NCBI RefSeq assembly: GCF_964252635.1 | Contig: NZ_CAXUNP010000006.1 | Coordinates: 55,534-119,533, forward strand | Reading direction: 5' to 3' | Length of the DNA: 64,000 nucleotides | Source: Jatrophihabitans sp964252635 | GTDB lineage: Bacteria > Actinomycetota > Actinomycetes > Mycobacteriales > Jatrophihabitantaceae | Part shown: positions 48,070 through 55,473 of the stretch, piece by piece | Layout: each line of letters starts with the position of its first letter | How positions within the stretch are numbered: the stretch's first letter is position 1 | The notes under the pieces: model-generated | What the model was told of the DNA's origin: nothing | Databases searched by the model: none | The model's input: the letters and a program-made list of their open reading frames with translations, nothing else | Made by a program: the position numbers and the translations under genes

Positions 48070-49068
48070 GTGAGTTTGCCCGAGCTGCCGCCGTTCCCGA
48101 CGTCGCGTCCGCGCCGTCTCCGTCGTACGCCGGCGCTGCGGCGGCTGGTGTCCGAGATCGAGGTCCGGCCCGCCGACCTCGTCCTGCCGATGTTCGTGCA
48201 CGAGGGCCTCACCGAGCCGCACCCGATCGCCTCGATGCCCGGTGTGGTGCAGCACAGCCAGGAGTCGCTGGTGAAGGCCGCGGTCGACGCGGTCCGCGCG
48301 GGCGTCGGCGGCCTGATGGTCTACGGCATCCCGGTGCACAAGGACGCGACCGGCTCCGGCGGTGACGACCCGGACGGCGTGCTCAACGTGGCCCTGCGCA
48401 ACCTGCGGGCCGAGCTGGGCGACGGCACCGTGCTTATGTCCGACCTGTGTCTCGACGAGTTCACCGACCACGGACACTGCGGCGTCCTGGATTCGAGTGG
48501 CGCTGTCGACAACGACGCCACGCTGCTGCGGTACGCGTCGATGGCCGTCGCCCAGGCCGAGGCGGGTGCCCACCTGCTCGGCACCAGCGGGATGATGGAC
48601 GGCCAGGTGGGCACGGCCCGACAGGCCCTCGACGCCGCCGGTTTCGTCGACGCCGGCATCCTTGCCTACGCGCCGAAGTACGCCTCCGGCTTCTACGGCC
48701 CGTTCCGCGAGGCCGTCAACTCCTCCCTGCAGGGCGACCGCGCCAGCTACCAGCAGGACGCATCGCGTACCGTTGCCGACGCCCTCGCTGAGGTCACGCT
48801 GGACGTCGGCGAGGGCGCGGACATCGTCATGGTCAAGCCGGCGCTGCCCTACCTCGACGTACTGCGTGCCGTCGCCGACGCCTCACCTGTACCGGTGGCG
48901 GCCTACCAGATCAGCGGTGAGTACGCGATGGTCGAGGCCGCGGCGGCCAACGGGTGGCTGGACCGTGACCGGGTCATCGCCGAGACGCTGACCTCGATCA
49001 AGCGCGCGGGCGCCTCGATCGTGCTCACCTACTGGGCGGCCGAGGTGGCCTCTACCCTCACCGGGTGA
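48070..49068 (+). CDS. hemB: porphobilinogen synthase (delta-aminolevulinate dehydratase)
   Basis: A 332-residue enzyme condensing two aminolevulinates. Two Schiff-base lysines are visible: Lys203 in YAPKYASGFYGPF and Lys256 in VMVKPALPYLD. The metal region reads DLCLDEFTDHGHCG. The first and last Cys of the zinc triad are present, but the middle one is Asp, so metal use may be mixed. The GTG at 48070 is preferred over the longer frame from 48007, because a -10-like TAACCT lies 7 nt upstream. The stop overlaps the next gene (GTGA). Confidence 0.94.
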   Translation: MSLPELPPFPTSRPRRLRRTPALRRLVSEIEVRPADLVLPMFVHEGLTEPHPIASMPGVVQHSQESLVKAAVDAVRAGVGGLMVYGIPVHKDATGSGGDDPDGVLNVALRNLRAELGDGTVLMSDLCLDEFTDHGHCGVLDSSGAVDNDATLLRYASMAVAQAEAGAHLLGTSGMMDGQVGTARQALDAAGFVDAGILAYAPKYASGFYGPFREAVNSSLQGDRASYQQDASRTVADALAEVTLDVGEGADIVMVKPALPYLDVLRAVADASPVPVAAYQISGEYAMVEAAAANGWLDRDRVIAETLTSIKRAGASIVLTYWAAEVASTLTG

Positions 49069-50045
49069 CGTCGGGGAGCGCGGACGCGGAGACCGACGAG
49101 GACGTCGTCTACCGCGAGGACGCGCGCAGCTACCGCAGCCTCGTCTGGTCCCCGCTGGTCGTCCCGGTGGGGTTCGGCCTCGACCTGCTGGTGTCCGGTC
49201 GGCACGGCGCGCTCGTGCACCTGCCCGGCTGGCTGGTCTTCGGCGCGATCCTCGTCGGCATCCAGTGGTTGCTGCTGCACGCCGTGCGCAGCACCCACTC
49301 CTTGCGGGTGACCGCGAACGAGTTGGAGGTCGGGGACGAGACCCTTCCGCGTGCGCAGATCGCCGGCGTCGCCGCGTCCACCCCCTCGCCGGACGTCAAC
49401 ACCCTCGGCTGGCCCAACGGCTTCCCACGGGGGCCGGCCGCGCTGCTGGTGCGCCTGGTCGACGGGAGCGACGTGCTCGTCCCGACCCGGTTCCCCGACC
49501 GGCTGCTGCAGGCGCTGGACGCGGCCCCGCTGGAGCCCGTCGCGAGCGCTGAGGTGCGGCCCGCCCTGGACGACGACTTCGACACCGTCCCACTGATCGA
49601 CGAACGGGCCGACACGGTCTTCCGGGTGGCCGGCTTCGACCTCCCGTACGTGCCCTTCGACGACGGGGGCCTGCGCACTGCCGCGCTCGTGCTCGTCGTC
49701 GGGCGGCCCGCGGTCGGGTACGCCTGGGTGGACGAGGTCGACGGGGACGCGCACCTGCACCAGGTCGCCGTGCTGCCCGGCTCGATGCGCCGCGGCCTGG
49801 GCAGCCGGCTGCTCGAGGCGGCGTGCGACTGGGCCGCCGCGCACGGGTACGCCTCGATGACGCTGACCACCTTCGTCGACGTGCCGTGGAACGCGCCGTA
49901 CTACGCGGCCCGCGGCTTCCGGCCCGAGCCCGCGCCCGGGCCGGGGTTGCAGGCCCTTCGTGCGCAAGAGATGGAGCTCGGCCTCGACGCGGTCGGCCCG
50001 CGGGTCGTCATGCGGCGTCCGCTGTCGACCGCGACGTCCGCCTGA
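49065..50045 (+). CDS. DUF3093-like membrane domain fused to GNAT acetyltransferase
   Basis: A 326-residue protein with two parts. The N-terminal ~150 residues have two hydrophobic helices (about 30-48 and 54-75) and then a soluble segment with AASTPSPDVNTLGWPNGFPR and LLVRLVDGSDVLVPTRFPDR, like actinobacterial DUF3093. The C-terminal half is a GNAT domain (FRVAGFDLPYVPF, VLPGSMRRGLGSRLLEAACD, YYAARGFRPEP). The fusion suggests a membrane-tethered acetyltransferase; substrate unknown. GTG start overlapping the hemB stop. Its 3' end overlaps the convergent DUF389 gene by 38 bp. Confidence 0.78.
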   Translation: MTSGSADAETDEDVVYREDARSYRSLVWSPLVVPVGFGLDLLVSGRHGALVHLPGWLVFGAILVGIQWLLLHAVRSTHSLRVTANELEVGDETLPRAQIAGVAASTPSPDVNTLGWPNGFPRGPAALLVRLVDGSDVLVPTRFPDRLLQALDAAPLEPVASAEVRPALDDDFDTVPLIDERADTVFRVAGFDLPYVPFDDGGLRTAALVLVVGRPAVGYAWVDEVDGDAHLHQVAVLPGSMRRGLGSRLLEAACDWAAAHGYASMTLTTFVDVPWNAPYYAARGFRPEPAPGPGLQALRAQEMELGLDAVGPRVVMRRPLSTATSA

Positions 50046-50934
50046 TCACGAGCAGGGTCAGCAGCCCCGCCGCGACGATCCCCACGAGGTTGATGCCGAG
50101 CTGGGCCAGCGACTGCCAGGTCTCGTAGGCATCGCTGAGCACGACGCCCACCGCGGCGTTGCCGGCGGCCGGGATCGTCGTCACCGAGATGAACACGCCG
50201 ACGAGCGCGGCCGACTTGCTCGACGTCAGCGACAGCATGCCGGCCGTCCCGGCAACGAGAGCGGTGATCAGCGAGAAGCAGCCCGGGTGGTAGATGAAGT
50301 CCGTCTGGCGGTGGCTGCCCGAGATGTCGCCGGGGCTGATCAGCCCCGCCGCGCGGGCGACCAGGGCCAGCAGCCCCGTGACGACGATGGCGATCGGGAA
50401 CCCGACGAGCAGGGCGACGACACTGCTGCGCACGATGCTCCACCGCCGGCGCATGACCCCCACGGCGAGCCCGGCCAGTGGACCGAACTCCGGGCCGACG
50501 ACCATCGCACCGACCACGGTGACCGGCGAGTCGGTGACCACGCCGATCGAGGCCAGCACCGTGGCCAGCACCATGAAGGCCACGAAGGTGCCGGTGAGGG
50601 TCGAGTCCTCGCCGGTGCGCGTGGACAGCTCGTCCCAGATGAGGGCGTCGGCGCCCTCGCCGGGCGCGTCGTCCTCGGCCCGGTCGACGAGCGCACCCAT
50701 CGCGGTGTCGAGCGGCTCCATCGCGATCATGCCGTGATCGCAGACGCGCAGTTCGTGCAGCGCCCGGAGGACCTCGTCGCCGATCTCACGGGCCAGGTCG
50801 GCACGCACCTCCCAGCCCGTCGAGGTCTCGCCGGCGGCGCGGATGTTGATGACGCCGACGTGCCGCGCGAGCTCGTCGACGACCCGGTCGGCCAGCGCCT
50901 GCGGGCAGACCACCCGCAGGTGCAGCATCGCCAT
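50008..50934 (-). CDS. DUF389/TIGR00341 membrane protein
   Basis: A 308-residue integral membrane protein. A soluble N-terminal ~95 residues (ACT-like; MLHLRVVCPQALADRVVDEL) is followed by six or so helices with the DUF389 core VTVVGAMVVGPEFGPLAGLA and VFISVTTIPAAGNAAVGVVL. The function of the family is not established. The ATG has TAGCGT on the minus strand 6 nt upstream (50941-50946). Its end overlaps the convergent acetyltransferase gene. Confidence 0.87.
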   Translation of the reverse strand: MAMLHLRVVCPQALADRVVDELARHVGVINIRAAGETSTGWEVRADLAREIGDEVLRALHELRVCDHGMIAMEPLDTAMGALVDRAEDDAPGEGADALIWDELSTRTGEDSTLTGTFVAFMVLATVLASIGVVTDSPVTVVGAMVVGPEFGPLAGLAVGVMRRRWSIVRSSVVALLVGFPIAIVVTGLLALVARAAGLISPGDISGSHRQTDFIYHPGCFSLITALVAGTAGMLSLTSSKSAALVGVFISVTTIPAAGNAAVGVVLSDAYETWQSLAQLGINLVGIVAAGLLTLLVIRRTSRSTADAA

Positions 50935-50940
50935 GCGCCG

Positions 50941-50946
50941 ACGCTA
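50941..50946 (-). promoter_or_regulatory. -10 element for leaderless DUF389 gene
   Basis: TAGCGT on the minus strand, 6 nt before the ATG at 50934. Confidence 0.48.
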
Positions 50947-50951
50947 CGTGC

Positions 50952-51773
50952 TCAGGGGTTCTGCGCGCGCTTCGCCACGGCAGCCAGGGCTGTGTTGGCC
51001 GCGGTGGTCTCCAGGCCTTGATTGAGCCCGACGTAGCTGAGCGTCCCGGTGAGCTGCGGGCCGGTGATGAACGCGACGCCGAGGTACACGACCGCTTTCT
51101 TTCCCTGCGCGGTGAAGTTCACGGTGCCTGACGCGAGGCCAGCGACGTTGCTGGGACCGCCGCCGGAACCCGGCGTGAGCTTGATGGCGGCGTTCGTGAC
51201 GGTGGCCTTCGAGCCGAGCTCCCGGGCGAGTTCCTGCTTGAAGATGCTGTTCAGGCACGGGTTGATCTTCGGGCTCTGCAGCAGGGCGACATCGGCCTTG
51301 ACGTCGGCCGCGCTGCGGTAGCTGGAGAACTCCGACGACACGGTCAGGTTGCCCTGGTTGTAGTCGCTCGACTGGGCGGTGTTGACCTTGTGGCTGTCGG
51401 GCGCGCCCTTGACCCCGGTGCAGGTCTGCAGCTGCGCCTGGGTGTTGTTGTCGTCGGAGTCCGGCTGCGCCGGGGTGGCCTTGAAGGTGGTCGGCAGGTC
51501 GGAGCGTTGCAGGACGATCTTGGCCAGCTGGGCCTTCGTCGCCGGGGTGCCCGACGACGAGCCGCCGGCCGCCGTGCTCGAGGCCGTGCTCGAGGCCGCG
51601 GTCGAGGACGCCGCGGGTGTGGCGGCGGTCGACGAGGCGGCCGACGAGCCGGCGCGCGACGCCGAGCTCGCACCGCCGCCCCCACCGCTGGACCCGCATC
51701 CGGTGAGCAGCACGGCGGACACGGTGGCCGCAGCGGTCACAGCGGCCGGGACGTACAGGCGAGACAGGCTCAC
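50952..51773 (-). CDS. putative lipoprotein, unknown
   Basis: A 273-residue exported protein. Lipobox LLTGC near residue 26-30, then a Gly/Ser/Ala/Thr-rich linker to about residue 85. The folded part (LAKIVLQRSDLPTTFKATPA, LQTCTGVKGA, INPCLNSIFKQEL) has two cysteines that may pair. No family was named with confidence. The GTG at 51773 is fixed by GGAGG 5 nt upstream; a frame extending to 51785 would skip that site. Expected on the outer face of the membrane. It is divergent from hemL. Confidence 0.75.
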   Translation of the reverse strand: MSLSRLYVPAAVTAAATVSAVLLTGCGSSGGGGGASSASRAGSSAASSTAATPAASSTAASSTASSTAAGGSSSGTPATKAQLAKIVLQRSDLPTTFKATPAQPDSDDNNTQAQLQTCTGVKGAPDSHKVNTAQSSDYNQGNLTVSSEFSSYRSAADVKADVALLQSPKINPCLNSIFKQELARELGSKATVTNAAIKLTPGSGGGPSNVAGLASGTVNFTAQGKKAVVYLGVAFITGPQLTGTLSYVGLNQGLETTAANTALAAVAKRAQNP

Positions 51774-51867
51774 GCGATCCTCCAAGGGGCGACGTGAGGA
51801 GCATGCCAGGCCACACCGGCGCCGTCCCGTCGACAGGGTCGCCCGTCCGCTTTGTCAGACTGGCGTC

Positions 51868-53175
51868 ATGACCGAGCCGACGCAGTCCGCCGCCCTGTTC
51901 GACCGCGCGCGGACCGTGATCCCCGGCGGCGTCAACTCGCCGGTGCGCGCCTTCCAGTCGGTGGGCGGCACGCCGCGGTTCATGGTGCGCGGCTCGGGCC
52001 CGTACCTCGAGGACGCCGACGGCGTGCGCTACGTCGACCTGGTGTCGTCCTGGGGGCCGATGATCCTGGGCCACGCCCACCCCGAGATCGTCGACGCGGT
52101 GCAGTCGGCCGCGACCCGAGGTCTGTCGTTCGGCACGCCAACGATCGGTGAGGTCGAGCTGGCCGAGGAGCTGGTGTCGCGAGTCGCGCCGGTGCAGCAG
52201 GTCCGGCTCGTCAACTCCGGCACCGAGGCCACCATGTCGGCGGTCCGCCTCGCGCGCGGGTTCACCGGGCGGCACCGCGTCGTCAAGTTCGCCGGCTGCT
52301 ACCACGGCCACGTCGACGCGCTTCTCGCGTCCGCCGGTTCGGGCGTCGTCACCCTGGGCCTGCCGGACACGCCGGGCGTCACCGGCGCGCAGACCGCCGA
52401 GACGATCGTGCTGCCCTACAACGACCTCGCTGCGGTCGAGGCCTGCTTCGCCGAGTTCGGCAACGACATCGCCTGCCTGATCACCGAGGCCGCGGCCGGC
52501 AACATGGGCGCGGTGCCGCCGGTGCCCGGCTTCAACGCCGGGCTGCGGGAGATCACCGCCCGGCACGGCGCCCTGCTGATCATGGACGAGGTGATGACGG
52601 GCTTCCGGGTCTCGCCGGCCGGATGGTTCGGCCTCGACCCGGTCGACGCCGACCTGTTCACCTTCGGCAAGGTCATGAGCGGCGGGTTGCCCGCTGCGGC
52701 GTTCGGCGGACGCACCGACGTCATGTCCCGCCTGGCCCCTGCCGGGCCGGTGTACCAGGCCGGGACGCTGTCCGGGAACCCCGTCGCCGTGGCAGCAGGG
52801 CTGTCCACGCTGCGCCTCGCCGACGACGCCACCTACGCCACCCTCGACGCCAACGCCCGCACCATCGGCGCCATGGTCGGGGCGGCCCTGACCCGCGTCG
52901 GCGTGACCCATCAGATGCAGTACGCGGGCAACATGTTCTCCGTGTTCTTCGCCGACGGGCCCGTGCAGGACTTCGCCGGCGCGCAGGCGGCCGAGACGTG
53001 GCGCTACCCGGCGTTCTTCCACGCCATGCTCGACGCCGGCGTGTACCTGCCGCCAAGCGCGTACGAGTGCTTCTTCGTCAACACCGCGATCGACGAGGAG
53101 GCGCTGGCCGTGATCGAGCGGGCGCTGCCGAGGGCCGCCGAGGCCGCGGCCACAGCCGTGCGATCACCGTCGTGA
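51868..53175 (+). CDS. hemL: glutamate-1-semialdehyde 2,1-aminomutase
   Basis: A 435-residue PLP enzyme converting glutamate-1-semialdehyde to 5-aminolevulinate. VIPGGVNSPVRAFQSVGG opens the protein. The PLP Lys is Lys268 in TFGKVMSGGLPAAAFGG. VNSGTEATMSAVRLARGFTG, CYHGHVDALL and IMDEVMTGFRVSPAGWFGLD complete the fold type I site. CAGACT 6 nt before the ATG is a weak -10. Separate from the hemACDB cluster, as in mycobacteria, and followed by 56-bp tandem repeats. Confidence 0.96.
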   Translation: MTEPTQSAALFDRARTVIPGGVNSPVRAFQSVGGTPRFMVRGSGPYLEDADGVRYVDLVSSWGPMILGHAHPEIVDAVQSAATRGLSFGTPTIGEVELAEELVSRVAPVQQVRLVNSGTEATMSAVRLARGFTGRHRVVKFAGCYHGHVDALLASAGSGVVTLGLPDTPGVTGAQTAETIVLPYNDLAAVEACFAEFGNDIACLITEAAAGNMGAVPPVPGFNAGLREITARHGALLIMDEVMTGFRVSPAGWFGLDPVDADLFTFGKVMSGGLPAAAFGGRTDVMSRLAPAGPVYQAGTLSGNPVAVAAGLSTLRLADDATYATLDANARTIGAMVGAALTRVGVTHQMQYAGNMFSVFFADGPVQDFAGAQAAETWRYPAFFHAMLDAGVYLPPSAYECFFVNTAIDEEALAVIERALPRAAEAAATAVRSPS

Positions 53176-53339
53176 CCGGCCTCCGCTTCCCTCCGGCCGC
53201 CGAAAGCCACGCCCGATTGTCACCGTCGTGACCGGCCTCCGCTTCGCTCCGGCCGCCGAAGGCCACGCCCGATTGTCACTGTCGTGACCGGCCTCCGCTT
53301 CGCTCCGGCCGCCGAAGGCCACGCCCGATTGTCACTGTC
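53172..53339. repeat. three tandem 56-bp repeats between hemL and phosphatase
   Basis: Units start at 53172, 53228 and 53284, each opening GTGACCGGCCTCCGCTTC. Units 2 and 3 are identical and unit 1 differs at three positions. The hemL stop lies at the start of unit 1, and the phosphatase GTG at 53340 is where a fourth unit would begin. Each unit contains a GC-rich, partly self-complementary segment (CTCCGCTTCGCTCCGG, GGCCGCCGAAGGCC). Confidence 0.92.
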
Positions 53340-53966
53340 GTGACGGTCGTCCACCTGCTGCGGCACGGCGAGGTCTTCAACCCCGACGGCATCCTCTACG
53401 GCCGGCTGCCCGGGTTCCGTCTCAGCGAGCTCGGCGCCCGTCAGGCCGAGGCCGCGGCGCAGTGGTTCGTCGGGCGCGACATCGCGCACCTCGCCTGTTC
53501 GCCGCTGCAGCGTGCCCGCGAGACCGCGGCACCGCTCGCCGCCACCGTGGGACTGCCCGTCACCGTCGACCAGCGGCTCATCGAGGCCGGCAACGTCTTC
53601 GAGGGGCGCGCGGTGGCCGGCGGCAAGGGGCTCCTGCGCAACCCGTCGTATTGGAAGTACTTCCGCAACCCGTTCCGCCCGTCCTGGGGCGAGCCGTACA
53701 CCGAGATCGCCGACCGGGTCATGGCCGCCGTCCGCAGCGCCCGCGACCAGGCCGACGGCCGGGAGGCGGTGTGCGTCAGCCACCAGCTGCCGGTCGTCAT
53801 GGCCGCGCGCAGCGCCGAGGGTCTGCGGTTGTTCCACGACCCGCGGCGCCGCCGGTGCAGCCTGGCGTCGGTCACGTCGCTGACCTTCGACGGCGACGTC
53901 ATCACGCGGGTGCAGTACACGGAGCCCGCCGCGGGTCTGCCGGCCGGCCACGGCGCCGGCGCCTGA
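53340..53966 (+). CDS. histidine phosphatase family protein (Rv0525-like)
   Basis: A 208-residue member of the phosphoglycerate-mutase superfamily. HLLRHGEVFNPDGILYGRLP holds the phospho-His; the second His is in VCVSHQLPVVMAAR. Acid/base Glu probably in LIEAGNVFEG. The substrate is unknown; it is unlikely to be a true mutase. The GTG start lies exactly at the end of the third 56-bp repeat, so the repeats form its upstream region. In mycobacteria the homologue also separates hemL from the cytochrome c maturation genes. Confidence 0.88.
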   Translation: MTVVHLLRHGEVFNPDGILYGRLPGFRLSELGARQAEAAAQWFVGRDIAHLACSPLQRARETAAPLAATVGLPVTVDQRLIEAGNVFEGRAVAGGKGLLRNPSYWKYFRNPFRPSWGEPYTEIADRVMAAVRSARDQADGREAVCVSHQLPVVMAARSAEGLRLFHDPRRRRCSLASVTSLTFDGDVITRVQYTEPAAGLPAGHGAGA

Positions 53967-54059
53967 CCGCTCGGCTCGTCCCACGGTCGGGACGTGCGCG
54001 TCACACGTTGCTGAGCCCCGTTTTCACAGGGCCGAACCCGTGGCGCACACTGGTCTGCG

Positions 54060-54632
54060 ATGCCTCACATCCGCCGAATTCCGCGCCTGCTCGCCGCCCT
54101 GGCCACCTGCGGCGCGCTCGTGCTGTCGGCGTGCTCGAGCGCCTCCGGCGGCGAGGAGTTCCACTTCGCGTCCAAGACGACAAAGGGCTCGCTGATCGCC
54201 CCCGACAAGCGCAAGCCGGCCCAGGACGTCGGTGGCACCCTGATCGACGGAGGGCACGTCAGCCTGGCCGACGAAAAGGGCAAGGTCACCCTGCTCAACT
54301 TCTGGGCCTCGTGGTGCGGCCCGTGCAAGGTCGAGACGCCGCAGCTGGACTCGCTGTACCGGCAGGAGAAGTCCAAGGGCATCCGGTTCATCGGTTTCGA
54401 CACCAAGGACGACAAGGGCGCCGCGAAGTCCTTCATCGCCCAGAACGACATCAGCTTCCCGGTCGTCTACGACCAGCCGGGGGCGGTCCAGCTCAAGCTC
54501 GGCAACATTCCCGGCGTGCTGCCGTTCACCGTGCTCGTTGACAAGCAGGGCCGGGTCGCCGCCGTCTACCTCGACAAGCTGTCCCCGAAGGACCTGCAGG
54601 GGCCGCTGTCCACCCTGCTCGCCGAGCACTGA
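54060..54632 (+). CDS. TlpA/ResA-type thiol-disulfide lipoprotein
   Basis: A 190-residue exported thioredoxin-fold protein. Lipobox LSAC near residue 25. The redox site is WCGPC in LNFWASWCGPCKVETPQL, and the cis-Pro lies in GVLPFTVLVDKQGRV. It reduces apocytochrome c thiols before heme attachment, drawing electrons from CcdA, which follows with a 1-bp stop/start overlap (TGATG). First gene of the System II cluster. Confidence 0.93.
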   Translation: MPHIRRIPRLLAALATCGALVLSACSSASGGEEFHFASKTTKGSLIAPDKRKPAQDVGGTLIDGGHVSLADEKGKVTLLNFWASWCGPCKVETPQLDSLYRQEKSKGIRFIGFDTKDDKGAAKSFIAQNDISFPVVYDQPGAVQLKLGNIPGVLPFTVLVDKQGRVAAVYLDKLSPKDLQGPLSTLLAEH

Positions 54633-55417
54633 TGGTCGCCGCCGCCCCCGGCCTGGCTTCGACGACCCTCGCGTCGTCGGGCTTCACCGGCACGGTGCAG
54701 AGCGGCCCCCTGCTCGTCGCGGTCGGCGTCGCGGTGCTCGTCGGCATCGTCGGTTTCCTGTCGCCGTGCGTGCTTCCGCTCGTACCCGGTTACCTGTCCT
54801 ACGTCGCCGGCCTGGCCGGCACCGACGAGCGACCCAGCCAGCGCCGGATGGTCGGCGGCGCCGTGCTGTTCGTGCTCGGCTTCACCGCGTTCCTCACCCT
54901 GCAGGGCGCGCTGTTCGGTGAGCTCGGTGCGGGCATCCGTGAGCACGCCCTCACGATCGAGCGGGTGCTCGGTGTGGTCACGATCGTCATGGGCGTCGTG
55001 TTCCTCGGTGGTATCGGGTTCATGCAGCGCGAGTTCAAGATCCACCGGTTGCCGCGCGCCGGGCTGCTCGGTGCGCCGTTGCTGGGCTTCGCGTTCGGCC
55101 TGGCCTGGACGCCGTGCCTGACGCCGACGTTCACCGCCGTCCTCGGGCTCTCGCTGTCGCAAGGGAGCGCCGGCCGCGGCGCCCTGCTGATGCTGTTCTA
55201 CTGCCTCGGCCTCGGTATCCCGTTCATCCTCGTCGCGCTGGGCTTCGGCTGGGTCTCGAGCGCGCTCAGCTTCGTGCGTCGGCACCGGGCCGTCGTGAGC
55301 GCCGTCGGCGGCGCGCTGCTCCTCGTCATCGGGGTCCTGCTCGTCACCGGCGAGTGGAACACGCTGATGATCAAGCTCCAGACGCACATCTCGCCCGGCT
55401 CGGGGATCGAAGTATGA
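54632..55417 (+). CDS. ccdA: cytochrome c biogenesis protein CcdA
   Basis: A 261-residue membrane protein with six to seven helices. The first conserved Cys-Pro helix is FLSPCVLPLVPGYLSYVAG and the second is AWTPCLTPTFTAVLGLSL. These two Cys carry electrons from cytoplasmic thioredoxin to TlpA. The ATG overlaps the TlpA stop. Downstream, a 19-codon mini-ORF bridges to resB. Confidence 0.93.
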   Translation: MVAAAPGLASTTLASSGFTGTVQSGPLLVAVGVAVLVGIVGFLSPCVLPLVPGYLSYVAGLAGTDERPSQRRMVGGAVLFVLGFTAFLTLQGALFGELGAGIREHALTIERVLGVVTIVMGVVFLGGIGFMQREFKIHRLPRAGLLGAPLLGFAFGLAWTPCLTPTFTAVLGLSLSQGSAGRGALLMLFYCLGLGIPFILVALGFGWVSSALSFVRRHRAVVSAVGGALLLVIGVLLVTGEWNTLMIKLQTHISPGSGIEV

Positions 55418-55473
55418 ACACCCCACGCGATCGCTCCGCTGCGCTCCAGGATCCCGCGGGGGCCCCGGCATGA
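55414..55473 (+). CDS. 19-residue bridging mini-ORF
   Basis: MNTPRDRSAALQDPAGAPA. Its ATG overlaps the ccdA stop (ATGA at 55414-55417) and its TGA overlaps the resB ATG (ATGA at 55470-55473). It probably keeps ribosomes moving from ccdA to resB rather than making a needed peptide. Confidence 0.45.
   Translation: MNTPRDRSAALQDPAGAPA

Noticed and set aside
53172..53339. CRISPR array
   Set aside because: The 56-bp units are contiguous tandem copies without unique spacers, and no cas genes are present.
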